Positions 24,131 through 33,420 of a stretch of DNA of 64,000 nt are shown piece by piece; within the stretch, counting starts at the first letter, position 1; every line of letters begins with the position of its first letter. A model generated the notes under the pieces. The model saw nothing but the letters and a program-made list of their open reading frames with translations, ran no database searches and had not been told where the DNA came from. A program made the translations under genes and the position numbers. This DNA comes from Corynebacterium suranareeae (GTDB lineage Bacteria > Actinomycetota > Actinomycetes > Mycobacteriales > Mycobacteriaceae), in NCBI RefSeq assembly GCF_002355155.1, contig NZ_AP017369.1, forward strand, positions 2,046,001 to 2,110,000, read 5' to 3'.

Positions 24131-26218
24131 CTAACGCGCGCCTCCACCAGTGCTGGGTAGATCGAAGTTACCGACCCGGTAATCCTGCTTGGAGACACAC
24201 AGCACCACAGCATTAAGAAAACGCTTCGGGTCAGGAACACGCACCTGCCACGCCTCATCTGTCCGGGTGTTCCACAAAATACCGTCCTTCATCCCAGACA
24301 TGACCAAATACATTGCCAGCTGCAAAAACATCGGATGGGTCAGCTCAGAAACGAATTTCAGCTCATAGAGCACATCCTTGTGCACCGCGTCTGCGACACC
24401 CGCAAAAGACATTGGCGTGCGCACTGCTTTACTCTGTACTGCCTCGCCGTCAAGGATCAGTGGAATCTGATTGCGTGAATCAGCATTCAGCCTCGTACCC
24501 AGTCGTGACACCAATGCCTTCTCTGCAGCAACCGGAATAGAGCTGCGCACCTGATCGACATACCGCATCTGCTCTGTAGACGCTGCTGTGACAATAAGGC
24601 AGTTACGCCATACGCTGTTGTTTTTCTTCACCAGGCGTTTGAGATTTTTCGCAAACGGTCTCGGGTACGCCGATAGTGCTGTATGGACGTTGTAGTCCTT
24701 GAAGAACACTGCCTCCTGAAAGTTTCCAACTGTGGGTGACAGATCAATAAGCCCGTCACTGCGATTGACCTCAATGGCTGCACCTTTGCCGTTGTCGAGA
24801 CGCTTCACATCAAGCAGGTCAAAACATGCTTCGACATTCTCTGCGTACTTAAAATCAAAGGCTTCGGTCACAGAGATCGGGCGCTCATATTCACTAGGCG
24901 CCAACTCAGGTAGTTCTTTAAACACTGAGACAGGAATGAAACCCATGGTGCGCTCAATCTGTTGTTTCACCTCATCCACATCACCCTCGCTTTCTTCTGC
25001 CGACGCATGGACATCTACCTCAGGTGCAACCTCGGTATTGTTGTCCACCACACCCACAGCACGCCCTGCAGCCCAGTCCGCACCAGCCTCATACGCTGCT
25101 TGGAGAGAATCACTGCGTACAAAAACAACCTTGTTTTTGCCGCGTGATGCTGCCACCAAGAACACATTGCGCATGACTACGGGGTCAACATTGGGGTAAC
25201 CAAGACGCATGTCCCAGAATTCTTCGTCATAGTCAAAGACCACGCAGGTATCGCGCTCTAGACCTTTACTGGAATCAAAGGTGGTAAACACCGCAGCATC
25301 ATCTGGGTGTGCAATCTGGGAATCACCATCGCGAATAGAGGCGAACACAGTTTTCTTGTTGAACTTTGCCGGTGACTTCCTCTCCACGACATTAAGCGCA
25401 TCCGACATCTGTCCATTGCGACTACCTAAGCACAGCAGGTTGCTCGGTTCAGTACTTTGAATCAGCACCACCGCTTCAGCAAAAGACTTGTATTCAATCT
25501 GCTGTGCGGTATTGACACCCACAATCGGTTTATTCCACGCATCAGACAATCCTGCTGCCATAGCCTCACCAATGCGAAACGACTGCGTAAACGGCGCATA
25601 GACTGGATCTTCACACAACTGTGCTGCAAATTCTTGTGGATCTAACGTGGTGTCAGATCGGACTTTCTGTTCCAAATCACCCACCATGACAATCTGCATG
25701 AGCGGGTTGACAGACTTAATGTTGCGCAGCAATTCTGCATAGTCCTCATTGATGTCCTGATACTCATCAATAACCATCAGGTCGTAGCTGGGGAACGTGC
25801 CAGAAATGTGCTTGAAGTTCTTGTTAAACTCCCGAATCGACTCGCTAATACCGCACTTAATGCCGGCCTTGAGTAGATGAGGATAGACAATGCCGTGATA
25901 GTTCTGCACCTTGGCACCACGAACACGCTGCTGTGCATCAATTTTCAACAACTTCGAATAGGTCAGATACAGCACCTCATGGTCTGCACCCATAATCGAG
26001 CACAGTCGTTGAATAGCAGTAGTTTTGCCCGAGCCCACGGTGGCATCAACAATGACGTCTTTGCCAGCAAGCACGTGATCAATCATGGCTTGCTGTTCGG
26101 CACTGAGTTGGACTTCGCCTGCACCGGTGCTCAACTGTGGCGGAGGTGCCACCTGCGTGCTGGTGTTGTACGCAGCGAGCATTGCTGCTGGATTATTTAG
26201 CGACATCATATTTGCCAT
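24131..26218 (-). CDS. UvrD-like helicase fused to PD-(D/E)XK-type nuclease
   Basis: 695 residues. Walker A is DATVGSGKTTAIQRL near residue 62, and the superfamily I motif II is MVIDEYQDINED near 151. Motif III-VI-like elements follow (VMVGDLEQKV, TFDSSKGLERDTCVVFDYDE, VFLVAASRGKNKVVF). The last 150 residues contain FAGVADAVHKDVLYELKF with a downstream LQLAMYLVMSG, the D...ExK...QxxxY signature of RecB/Cas4-like nucleases. It would be an ATP-dependent helicase-nuclease acting on element or recipient DNA during transfer or end processing. It faces the repeat-rich region shared with the topoisomerase. Residues 395-430 are an acidic linker. Confidence 0.8.
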   Translation of the reverse strand: MANMMSLNNPAAMLAAYNTSTQVAPPPQLSTGAGEVQLSAEQQAMIDHVLAGKDVIVDATVGSGKTTAIQRLCSIMGADHEVLYLTYSKLLKIDAQQRVRGAKVQNYHGIVYPHLLKAGIKCGISESIREFNKNFKHISGTFPSYDLMVIDEYQDINEDYAELLRNIKSVNPLMQIVMVGDLEQKVRSDTTLDPQEFAAQLCEDPVYAPFTQSFRIGEAMAAGLSDAWNKPIVGVNTAQQIEYKSFAEAVVLIQSTEPSNLLCLGSRNGQMSDALNVVERKSPAKFNKKTVFASIRDGDSQIAHPDDAAVFTTFDSSKGLERDTCVVFDYDEEFWDMRLGYPNVDPVVMRNVFLVAASRGKNKVVFVRSDSLQAAYEAGADWAAGRAVGVVDNNTEVAPEVDVHASAEESEGDVDEVKQQIERTMGFIPVSVFKELPELAPSEYERPISVTEAFDFKYAENVEACFDLLDVKRLDNGKGAAIEVNRSDGLIDLSPTVGNFQEAVFFKDYNVHTALSAYPRPFAKNLKRLVKKNNSVWRNCLIVTAASTEQMRYVDQVRSSIPVAAEKALVSRLGTRLNADSRNQIPLILDGEAVQSKAVRTPMSFAGVADAVHKDVLYELKFVSELTHPMFLQLAMYLVMSGMKDGILWNTRTDEAWQVRVPDPKRFLNAVVLCVSKQDYRVGNFDLPSTGGGAR

Positions 26219-26305
26219 AAACTTTCTCCCTAAATTAATGAGATATTAATGAGAGAAAATTATAACAATTACATTCTAATTCACCTAGACATTCAGACAC
26301 AGCAC

Positions 26306-26338
26306 AGCCCTTCCCGGAAAAACATCCCGAGAAGGGCT
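26306..26338 (-). terminator. Terminator after the cargo gene
   Basis: Arms AGCCCTTC and GAAGGGCT around CCGGAAAAACATCCCGA. A related but longer hairpin sits at the equivalent place in the second cargo copy (56711-56764). Confidence 0.65.
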
Positions 26339-26445
26339 CGCTTTCATCCGATCTTTGAAAGGTGAGTGGTTTTGCTACAACTAAATACTCGCAATTTTCC
26401 ATCCTTTCCTCAAGATTGAGCGTCCTACATCACGCTCGTCAATCC

Positions 26446-27225
26446 TTATATACTCCAACCTAAATCCTTGTACCACCACCGAGGTACTAAAGAATCCCCA
26501 AGAGTATCCTGATCAACGCCGTAGATAATCCCATCATTTACCTGACAGTTGACATATTGAGCTACAGCACCGGCCGGTAGTTCCAATGCAGAACCTTTAA
26601 TAGTTGATTCTGTGAAGAAAAGGAAAACCTCTGCGCGAAAAACCTCAATAATTTGTATGAGACAGTTTCGGAAAATGAAGGAAGGTGCCCAATCTGAAGC
26701 TGGATCTGGTTTAGGAAAAGAGATCATACGAATTAAGAGTGATCCCTGGGCAATAAACTGAGTATTAGTCATTTCTATGGTGGTTGCGCAAGACACCGCA
26801 GTTAAATGGAATGCACTAGCAAAGATGCAGTCCGTAAAACGTAATTTCTCCAAATGGACGCTAGTTAGAATAAGCGGTTTGGTAAAGGAAATCCCCGTGA
26901 ATTCAAGAGAGAAAGATCGTGAGGAGGACTCATTATGATTTTTTGAGAGCTGATAGATAATAAGGGAAACCGCTATTTCCTCTAATTCTTCGTGAAGATT
27001 CACATCAATTTCTTCACGTTTCAATAACCTGCTTGAGCTTTGTAAAATTTCAATCGCCAAGTAGATGATTCGTTGCGACAAAGGGAAACTAAATCCCGAA
27101 GGGTTCTCAACGTTAAAGAAGAAATCGTTTGACTCTCCCCGTAAGATTTGAACCACTGCCTGTAGCTGGTTCTTTGTGGGTTCTTGCAGCAGATTCTTTA
27201 ACTTTAGTATTAATGCTTCATTCAT
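26446..27225 (-). CDS. Cytoplasmic protein beside LGFP toxin; possible immunity gene
   Basis: 259 residues, no signal peptide or membrane helix. The N-terminal 110 residues are helical (ILKLKNLLQEPTKNQLQAVVQIL), and the rest is beta-rich with a pentapeptide-like rhythm (LEKLRFTDCIFASAFHLTAVSCATTIEMTNTQF). It lies downstream of the LGFP protein gene on the same strand, 227 bases away, and is followed by a terminator. The same slot in the second cargo copy holds a clear pentapeptide-repeat protein. It has lower GC than the transfer genes, which suggests recent acquisition. Immunity to the neighbouring candidate toxin is inferred from position only. Confidence 0.5.
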   Translation of the reverse strand: MNEALILKLKNLLQEPTKNQLQAVVQILRGESNDFFFNVENPSGFSFPLSQRIIYLAIEILQSSSRLLKREEIDVNLHEELEEIAVSLIIYQLSKNHNESSSRSFSLEFTGISFTKPLILTSVHLEKLRFTDCIFASAFHLTAVSCATTIEMTNTQFIAQGSLLIRMISFPKPDPASDWAPSFIFRNCLIQIIEVFRAEVFLFFTESTIKGSALELPAGAVAQYVNCQVNDGIIYGVDQDTLGDSLVPRWWYKDLGWSI

Positions 27226-27378
27226 TTTCTATCCCTCACTCAACTAAAAATACCCTCTTCTTCTATGCCTTCTCGTAGAAAATCTGGTAAAAAATCAATG
27301 ATTCTTTCTCTCTTGTTTTAACGAATTCGTATTTTCCGCATAACTAAATCTCGCTTAATTAAGGGTTTGAACCAATGA

Positions 27379-27416
27379 CAAAGTTCTCAGCTGTGGACCC
27401 ACCGCTGAGAACTTTG
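27379..27416 (-). terminator. Strong terminator after LGFP toxin candidate A
   Basis: Thirteen-base perfect arms CAAAGTTCTCAGC and GCTGAGAACTTTG, 37 bases after the stop codon on the minus strand. Confidence 0.8.
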
Positions 27417-27452
27417 ATGATCTTCAGAACGAGAAACAAAGGTTATCCATAG

Positions 27453-29276
27453 TTACCGGTTAAAGATCCACCCGAATTTCTTCGTACTCCTCATACGCTC
27501 TGGGCAAAAGTTGGTAACGATCTCAGCATTTTTCTCACAAAATGCGTTCACTAAACCTAAATCTTCCGTATCACTTGCCCCATTTCTTCCGGGTGCACCT
27601 TTGAACCATTCTTGATTCACTGGAAGATAAATCTGGCGCAATGTGATTGGCGCGGCATACTCTTCGCAGTCAAGTACACAGCTTACAAAGTAAACAACAG
27701 TTTCCCATCCCTCGGCGCCCGGCTCAGTTGGGGTGAAATAAGTTGCTGTCGATGCATAGTAAGCAGCCTCCACCATATCGAGTCGAGTAATTCCGTGCTT
27801 ATACCGAAGCTTATCTGCGCCAAAACCTACATCGGGTTTGTCATTTGGGTCCCAATATCCGCGACGAATTAGATAATCAATGTTGGTACCTGGGTTCTTT
27901 GGGTAAACAATATCTCCAGTAGGACTACCGCTGGCGAGTGTTTGCAGTTGACGATGAGGGTTTTGATTTACTGGGGCAAACTTCTCAGATTGACTATTCG
28001 AGAGGCTTCCGCTTCCCTCTCCACCCATGTACGCAAGACCGTCATCCGTTGCCCACAGAGATCCGTTTTCAAAGCGTTGAAGTAACGTCTCCTCAAATGG
28101 GTCTAAAGATACCCAGGGTAAGCCTAAGCCCTCGATACCACCGAGTTGCTTCCACAGGGCAACAGCTTCACCATTTAGCTCACGCGCCCCAATTCCCGCA
28201 CCCCATAAAATCATGGAGTTTTCTCCAAAATCAACATGGTGTGCAACGCCCGGGACATAAGCTTCTTCATCTGCTTCAGGGAAGCCTAAACGACCCGTTT
28301 CCCGACCAAGTGCATCCCACACCCGCTGTGTAGCCAAATACATGAACCGAGTCTGACGATCATTTCGCCAGGAGATCGTTCCATTGGAGAAATTATTGTA
28401 AAAATACTCAGTACCGCTAGGTAGCTCATTAGTGATCGGGATGCCAATGGCATGATTCGAGCCGCCAAGTTCTTCGTAGCGCTGTTTAATATCGCCCCAC
28501 ACAGCACCGCCAGTCAATGGGTTGTAGTAGTTGTCACCACCTTGAAAAGTCTGTCGCTGAGTAAGGGGATAGTTTGTATCCATCGGACCAGAGGTTGGGT
28601 ACCCCAATGGCCCTGATTCCCAGTTCAAGGTCCCCCACTGTCGCAAACCGTCCAAGGTCACTGCATAAGCGCCTGTGTCTGGGTGCCAATAGATGGCTCC
28701 ACCAAAAAATTCACTTCTTTTACCAACACCGTCAGGATTGGTCAACTCGTTTGACTTCGGTGGTCCAAGCCATGACAACTGACCTCCAACCTGACGATAA
28801 GCGTCAAGAATCCGGCCACACACTGAAAAGCCCGTCGGCCACATAACTTCACACCCGGTGGTTGCCATCAGTCGTGCACCCTCGTTAAGTCGTGCTTCTG
28901 CGACTTCTACCTGGTCAGCTTTGTCCTTGCTTACCCCCTCCGGTAACTCGATGACATCTGAACGCATGTCCCCTGCAACGATGTCCCGCTTAGGTGGCGG
29001 GAGTTCCTCGACATTGTCTTCACTATCGTTGACTTGCTCGTGATACTCAACGACTACTTCTGGATGTGCTGTTTCGTAATCCTCAAGTTGTTCCTCAACT
29101 GTTGGAGCATTCCTATTGGGGACATAATCAACACCGTCATCAGCAAACTGCTCATCAGTGATTTCTTCTACAAGCTCAAATTGATCGTCCACCTGTGCTT
29201 GAGCCACCGGAGATGCAACCCCGATGGCCAGCAACATGACAGCGGAAACCCCCACCAATCTTCGTGTCAACCGCAT
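27453..29276 (-). CDS. Secreted LGFP-repeat protein with C-terminal candidate toxin domain (A)
   Basis: 607 residues. A Sec signal peptide (VGVSAVMLLAIGVASPVAQA) is cleaved near residue 27. A Glu/Asp-rich segment to about 130 is followed by four to five LGFP repeats at about 155-425 (LSWLGPPKSNE, GPLGYPTSGP, HAIGIPITNE, GRLGFPEADE, EGLGLPWVSLD), a wall-binding module in mycolic-acid bacteria. After a linker, a separate domain at about 469-600 has IRRGYWD, GFGADKLRYKHGI, VVYFVSCVLDC, RQIYLP and VNAFCEKN...CP. The N-terminal half is nearly identical to the second LGFP gene at 59-61 kb. The C-terminal half is only distantly related to that copy but keeps the RKG, KH, YFxxC, AxC and CP positions. 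This is the polymorphic-toxin pattern. The toxic activity is inferred. Confidence 0.72.
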   Translation of the reverse strand: MRLTRRLVGVSAVMLLAIGVASPVAQAQVDDQFELVEEITDEQFADDGVDYVPNRNAPTVEEQLEDYETAHPEVVVEYHEQVNDSEDNVEELPPPKRDIVAGDMRSDVIELPEGVSKDKADQVEVAEARLNEGARLMATTGCEVMWPTGFSVCGRILDAYRQVGGQLSWLGPPKSNELTNPDGVGKRSEFFGGAIYWHPDTGAYAVTLDGLRQWGTLNWESGPLGYPTSGPMDTNYPLTQRQTFQGGDNYYNPLTGGAVWGDIKQRYEELGGSNHAIGIPITNELPSGTEYFYNNFSNGTISWRNDRQTRFMYLATQRVWDALGRETGRLGFPEADEEAYVPGVAHHVDFGENSMILWGAGIGARELNGEAVALWKQLGGIEGLGLPWVSLDPFEETLLQRFENGSLWATDDGLAYMGGEGSGSLSNSQSEKFAPVNQNPHRQLQTLASGSPTGDIVYPKNPGTNIDYLIRRGYWDPNDKPDVGFGADKLRYKHGITRLDMVEAAYYASTATYFTPTEPGAEGWETVVYFVSCVLDCEEYAAPITLRQIYLPVNQEWFKGAPGRNGASDTEDLGLVNAFCEKNAEIVTNFCPERMRSTKKFGWIFNR

Positions 29277-29325
29277 ATATCAAACCCTTACCTGTCGGAA
29301 AAATGTGTACAAACTGAGGATAGGC
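28270..29325. repeat. Long direct repeat, LGFP N-terminal half (copy A)
   Basis: Nearly identical to 60347-61400, covering the LGFP repeats, the signal peptide and about 50 bases of leader (CCTGTCGGAAAAATGTGTAC). Similarity stops abruptly inside the fourth repeat (after LGFPEADE), exactly where the C-terminal halves diverge. Confidence 0.85.
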
Positions 29326-29404
29326 ATAGATTTAATTAAAAGTTGGATGGAAGAAAAAATACATAATTTTTACCCAAAAAAAGGGGTGAAGATTATGTTG
29401 TACT

Positions 29405-29704
29405 TTAGGGCGCAATAGGTTCCCCGGTCGCCGGATCAACACCGTACACAGTCTTAAACATCTCCGGTGCCACTGCTGCCTGGTAGTTCAATGCGGCATT
29501 AAACGACGCCTCATCACCAGATTCACGGAAACGGTCAAGACCGTCACCAAGCAGTGAGAACATGGCTTCATTAAGCACTCCCAACTGCTTCTCCCGTGCC
29601 TCATCGCGCTCACGAAGACGCTTGACCTCAGCTGCCAAATTATGAATCTGCTTCTGCTGATCTTTGATGATCTCGCCAGCAGTTTTTCCCTGTGCCATAA
29701 TCAT
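29405..29704 (-). CDS. Small coiled-coil protein
   Basis: 99 residues (97 if the second ATG is used; an AAGGGG stretch lies before both). Residues 8-50 form a coiled coil (KDQQKQIHNLAAEVKRLRERDEARE), followed by a helical stretch and GVDPATGEPIAP. No motifs are recognised. It precedes the LGFP gene and follows two large hypothetical genes on the same strand, so it may be part of a small DNA-binding or scaffold set. Function unknown. Confidence 0.55.
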   Translation of the reverse strand: MIMAQGKTAGEIIKDQQKQIHNLAAEVKRLRERDEAREKQLGVLNEAMFSLLGDGLDRFRESGDEASFNAALNYQAAVAPEMFKTVYGVDPATGEPIAP

Positions 29705-29779
29705 TATTCCCCTTTTTAAGTCACTAACTTTATCTGTTTGATTCTTACTATATCTGCATCAGTATTAAGTCGAAAGCCT

Positions 29780-31009
29780 TCAGTCATCATTTCGCACCGC
29801 ATGGAACTGTCTCCCGGCTGCATCTTTCTCTCGCTGCCACTCATGCTCCGATGACTTTTTCAATACAGCAAGCACTTTCTCATGCTTTTCACTGTGTAGA
29901 TCAATATCTTCAACTGCTGAACCAGTCGCAATATCACCGATCATGAGACGTTCTGCGAAAAACGCACTGAGCAAATGCTCAAAAAAGAAATTGTCGCGTT
30001 CGTTTTGCACACTGCGTTTGTGCAAAAAGCCCAGCGTCTTGTTGATCTGTGCCATCTGCTGCGCCTGTTCATCAAGCGCGTCATTGACATTTTCCTGCCA
30101 GCCTACAGATCGGTGCTCATTGAGAATGTCGAGCACAAGCTGGTCATCGTCACTTAAAGACACTAATCCTCGGACATCTTCGTGATTCGCCAGCAGTGAC
30201 ACAATCCCGAGGTTCACCAAGACCCCGAAAGGAATGGGACCTCGAAACGCCACACCCTGCTGTGCAAGCTTCTTGTGCACATGATCCTGAAGCAACTCAG
30301 TCAACCTGGCACTCGTCCTGTGCACAGTGCGCAGTTGATCATCTATCTCAGTGCCATCACCATCACGCAACGTAATGCTTGAGCTAAAGGCTGCCGCACC
30401 TGCACCCGGTGTACATGCTGCTGCATCGGTGGTTGTGCGAGCATTACGTTGTCGTCGCGGTGCCTGTTTCACAGGTTTTTTGCCAGATCGCTTAGGCTCC
30501 TGTGCTAGTTGATGCTCTTTCACGGCATCTAGATCCGCAACTACATCAACAGCTGGCGCCCCCTGGGTCACCTCTGCAGATTCTGCAACCGCCTCATGCA
30601 ACACAGGCGCCTGTGCTACCTCTGTGCCAACCTGAGCCTCTGGTTGCGCCCTCTCTCCGCCTGACACTGCTGACTGCTCCAACCATGTCTGGGCATCAGC
30701 AACACCCTGGTAAATATCGCGTAATCGCAGCATCTGCTGGAAAAGCTGCTCCTGCGCTCTTGTCACCGTGCCGGCAGCAACACCCTTATTAATTCGCTCC
30801 GTTACGGTCACCCATGAGCGCTCATAGGCTGGATGTGTGCTATCGCCAAGAAGCAGATTCCTTAAATTATCTGAACCTAAAGACAGCTTGTCCCACAGCT
30901 GTGACAGCACACTGTGTAACCGTGCATCTCCTGCAACAAGATCTGACCCATCAATACTTAAACGATCGGTCAACATGACAGTCGCCACGTTCTTAGTCAT
31001 CTCCGCCAC
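29780..31009 (-). CDS. Hypothetical two-domain protein
   Basis: 409 residues, no signal peptide. The N-terminal domain (1-110) is helical (HSVLSQLWDKLSLGSDNLRNLL), an Ala/Gln-rich low-complexity linker follows with a basic patch KRSGKKPVKQAPRRQRNAR at about 175-195, and the C-terminal domain (235-400) is helical. Its start overlaps the upstream gene end by 17 bases, so the two are co-translated. The basic patch and context suggest DNA binding. No family recognised. Confidence 0.6.
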   Translation of the reverse strand: MAEMTKNVATVMLTDRLSIDGSDLVAGDARLHSVLSQLWDKLSLGSDNLRNLLLGDSTHPAYERSWVTVTERINKGVAAGTVTRAQEQLFQQMLRLRDIYQGVADAQTWLEQSAVSGGERAQPEAQVGTEVAQAPVLHEAVAESAEVTQGAPAVDVVADLDAVKEHQLAQEPKRSGKKPVKQAPRRQRNARTTTDAAACTPGAGAAAFSSSITLRDGDGTEIDDQLRTVHRTSARLTELLQDHVHKKLAQQGVAFRGPIPFGVLVNLGIVSLLANHEDVRGLVSLSDDDQLVLDILNEHRSVGWQENVNDALDEQAQQMAQINKTLGFLHKRSVQNERDNFFFEHLLSAFFAERLMIGDIATGSAVEDIDLHSEKHEKVLAVLKKSSEHEWQREKDAAGRQFHAVRNDD

Positions 31010-32207
31010 CCTCTCCCATCAGTGCAGCACTGAGCTCTGCAGCGAGCGCATCAACTTCTTTTTTAAGCCGTTCATTTTCTGCTTCTAATTCATGCTGCTG
31101 CTGAGCTTGGGATTCGCCCTCGGCAAGTGCCTTAGCGTAGATCTCATCAAGTTCCTTATTATGTGCCACCTGAGTCATCAGCCCCAAGCGTCGCAACACC
31201 ACGCTGTGCTCAATACCGTTGAGCTGCATAAAAGACCGAATTGCCTGATCAATCGGTGTAATAGTCTCACCCACCAGACCATCGACTATCTCTACGCGCT
31301 CAACCTTGGGTGCCGGCTCTGGTGTTGGTTCTGGTGTTGGCTCTGGTGTTGGCTCTGGCGCAACAACTTGTTCATCAACAGCTACTACGCTGTCCGCATC
31401 ATGAGCAGATAGTGTCGCAACCTGTTCATCAACGTTGTCTACTACAGCTATATCCTGATCCATCTCTACGTTCTCCTTCTCTGTTCCCCTGATGCTCTCT
31501 GTCTCTATGGCTGTCTTTATCATTTCAGTGACCCCATCATGAGGCTCGTTCTCCGGTGGTTGCTGGTAACGATTTTTAAGTTCTTCCAGCATGATCGCCC
31601 CATCAGCACCGACAAAGATGCTAAGATCCCGGTGACCATCTCGCATAGCCTGCTCATGCCTTATATGGCGGTGACCATCAACCTGCCCAAAAGCCAGCTC
31701 AAAATGCGTACCAAAAAACACTCCCTCCCCTACATCGGCCGCAGTCGCGCCAGCTGTATTCTCTTGCCCGTCACCATCTGTGTCAGTGTTCACTGCCGGT
31801 TGTGTTCGGATGGGTGGTCCTGGTCGCAGTGCATTGGGCGCAGGGAGTCTGGGTCGAAAAGATCGCACCGCTGTCGCGGTGCCGGTGGAATCACGGGGAT
31901 CGTCTACCGACTCTTCGTGACTGTCCTCTTGTGCAGACTCATCTGTACTTGTCGCAGTGTCGTCAGCACCGGCCTCAGCGACATGGTTCTCACTGCTCAA
32001 CTCACCTAGCGGGCCAGCGTCACAGGGTTCCTCCTCAGCAAAAGGGTCCTCATCAAACTCGTCCTCATCATCAAGATCGGCAGCATAGTCATAAGGCTCG
32101 ACTGACCCTTGCACTTCAGCTTCAGCCTCTAATGCAGCTAATTCATCGGTTAAGGCTGCTTCCTCAAGGGCAGCATCCTCCAACGCTTCTCGCTCCTGCT
32201 CATCCAT
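30993..32207 (-). CDS. Hypothetical acidic protein with PEPT repeats and coiled coil
   Basis: 404 residues. The first 100 are strongly acidic (LDDEDEFDEDPFAEEEP), a middle part at about 165-225 has a folded look (GVFFGTHFELAFGQVDGHRHIRHEQ and DLSIFVGADGAIMLEELKNRY), and a Pro/Thr linker PEPTPEPTPEPTPEP sits at about 285-300. The C-terminus is a leucine-zipper-like coiled coil (QHELEAENERLKKEVDALAAELSAAL). The segment before it (DQAIRSFMQLNGIEHSVVLRRLGLMTQ) may be a small helical DNA- or partner-binding module. It overlaps the following gene, and its role is probably structural or regulatory. Confidence 0.6.
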   Translation of the reverse strand: MDEQEREALEDAALEEAALTDELAALEAEAEVQGSVEPYDYAADLDDEDEFDEDPFAEEEPCDAGPLGELSSENHVAEAGADDTATSTDESAQEDSHEESVDDPRDSTGTATAVRSFRPRLPAPNALRPGPPIRTQPAVNTDTDGDGQENTAGATAADVGEGVFFGTHFELAFGQVDGHRHIRHEQAMRDGHRDLSIFVGADGAIMLEELKNRYQQPPENEPHDGVTEMIKTAIETESIRGTEKENVEMDQDIAVVDNVDEQVATLSAHDADSVVAVDEQVVAPEPTPEPTPEPTPEPAPKVERVEIVDGLVGETITPIDQAIRSFMQLNGIEHSVVLRRLGLMTQVAHNKELDEIYAKALAEGESQAQQQHELEAENERLKKEVDALAAELSAALMGEGGGDD

Positions 32208-32212
32208 CGGGT

Positions 32213-32545
32213 TTAACCCAGACCATCAAAATCATCGGAGAGATAGGAGTCGCCGCGAGTCATACCGATAATGGTGTCGAAACCACTAGTCACAACTGTC
32301 GTGTTGTTCGCCAACTCACGAGCAAATGAGCTGAGCTGGTCAACGATCTGATTAAGACGGTTGTCCAACAGTGAATTCGGAATGACGTGCACACCGTTAT
32401 CACGATCAATTTTCTCTCTGATCGCCTCTTCTGCATACGCGCTCAGCGAGATGCCTTTTCGATCTGCCCAATAGATTGCCCGCTGGTGGGTGTCTGAATC
32501 AAAGCGCAGTGTGGCACGTACATGAACCTTTTTCCCGTCTGCCAT
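32213..32545 (-). CDS. Ribbon-helix-helix protein, possible relaxosome accessory factor
   Basis: 110 residues from the ATG at 32545, which has AGGGG six bases before; an in-frame ATG nine codons upstream lacks such a site. The N-terminal half (KVHVRATLRFDSDTHQRAIYWADRKGISLSAYAEEAIREKI) has the strand-helix-helix pattern of MobC-type and other RHH DNA-binding proteins. The C-terminal half (NSLLDNRLNQIVDQLSSFAREL) is a likely oligomerisation helix. The stop lies six bases before the next gene. It could bind oriT to assist the relaxase or repress the divergent promoter. Confidence 0.62.
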   Translation of the reverse strand: MADGKKVHVRATLRFDSDTHQRAIYWADRKGISLSAYAEEAIREKIDRDNGVHVIPNSLLDNRLNQIVDQLSSFARELANNTTVVTSGFDTIIGMTRGDSYLSDDFDGLG

Positions 32546-32653
32546 GTCTACCCCTATTCTCTGAAAATCCATTAATGTTAATGATTAAGTTAGTCTATTT
32601 CATAGTTGATTAACTTATCCACTACCCAGACCTCTACGAGAAAGTTCCCCAGA
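32546..32653. promoter_or_regulatory. Divergent promoter region
   Basis: This 108-bp AT-rich gap separates the minus-strand RHH gene from the plus-strand nuclease gene. It holds GTTAATGATTAAG and GTTGATTAAC in near-inverted arrangement, likely binding sites for the adjacent RHH protein. No -10 hexamer is certain. Confidence 0.35.
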
Positions 32654-33292
32654 ATGTCACTATCTTTTAGTTTTCGTAAAATTGCACTCTCTGCCACCAC
32701 TATGCTTGGCGCTGTCGCAATCTCTGCCTGTGCGCTAGTAACTCAAGCACCCCCTATTAACGCAGCCCCGGTTACCGGCAGCAGCTCATTAAGTTCTACT
32801 CTCGACCTGGGCACCACCACCCCTACCAGCATCGACACAGTAAAACTCACTCAGCAAGCACGAAATCAAGCAGCGCCACGCGTTGCAGCCAGCCTGGTGC
32901 GCGTAGTAGACGGCGACACCATTGTCGTGAACTATCAGGGCGCTCAAAAAACTGTCCGCATGATTGGTATTGATTCTCCCGAAACCAAGCATCCGACCAA
33001 GCCTGTCGGCTTCTATGGACCAGAATCTTCACAGAATCTCACCACTATGCTGCGTGGTGCCACCATCACACTAGAATTTGATTCCACCCAAGCCCGCGAA
33101 GATCAGTACGGTCGTCTGCTTGCTTATGTCTGGTACACCAAGGGCGATAGCGGTCTCAAGCTTGCCAATTTAGAACAAATTGCCTCAGGCTCAGCTGCTG
33201 AATATAGCTTTGACACCCGCTACAACCATCGTAATATTTTCCTGCGTGCACAGACTCTCGCCAAGGCAAACAACCTAGGCATGTGGGGTTAA
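32654..33292 (+). CDS. Secreted lipoprotein thermonuclease (SNase family)
   Basis: 212 residues from the ATG at 32654; an upstream TTG start lacks an RBS. The signal is FRKIALSATTMLGAVAISAC with lipobox ISAC, so the protein is probably anchored on the outer face of the membrane. The SNase fold at about 85-205 carries catalytic residues in VVDGDTIVV (Asp), RMIGIDSPE (Arg and Asp/Glu) and DQYGRLLAYVW (Arg). It would be a calcium-dependent extracellular nuclease. On a conjugative element it may degrade extracellular or phage DNA or help nutrient capture. It ends at a bidirectional terminator. Confidence 0.85.
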   Translation: MSLSFSFRKIALSATTMLGAVAISACALVTQAPPINAAPVTGSSSLSSTLDLGTTTPTSIDTVKLTQQARNQAAPRVAASLVRVVDGDTIVVNYQGAQKTVRMIGIDSPETKHPTKPVGFYGPESSQNLTTMLRGATITLEFDSTQAREDQYGRLLAYVWYTKGDSGLKLANLEQIASGSAAEYSFDTRYNHRNIFLRAQTLAKANNLGMWG

Positions 33293-33316
33293 AACACACC
33301 TGCCCACACCAACCAC

Positions 33317-33362
33317 AAACCCCCAGCAACTACCGCAATACGGTACAAGCTGCTGGGGGTTT
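33317..33362 (+). terminator. Strong bidirectional terminator
   Basis: Arms AAACCCCCAGCA and TGCTGGGGGTTT (12 bp perfect) between converging genes: the nuclease (plus) and the micro-peptides (minus). Confidence 0.8.
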
Positions 33363-33388
33363 TACCCTGCCAAAGGCAGGGTCGGGTC

Positions 33389-33420
33389 AACATGCGCGAG
33401 GAGTTTAACAGCGCATGTTA
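33389..33420 (-). other. Stem-loop over the stop codon of the first micro-peptide
   Basis: Arms AACATGCGC and GCGCATGTT overlap the TAA of the 39-residue gene. It may stabilise the 3' end of the transcript. Confidence 0.4.

Noticed and set aside
31280..31370. Pro-Glu-Pro-Thr repeat as a separate DNA repeat element
   Set aside because: It is an in-frame low-complexity linker of the 404-residue protein, not an independent repeat.
32606..32653. Upstream TTG start for the nuclease
   Set aside because: The leader peptide would hide the lipoprotein signal; the ATG at 32654 places the signal at the N-terminus.
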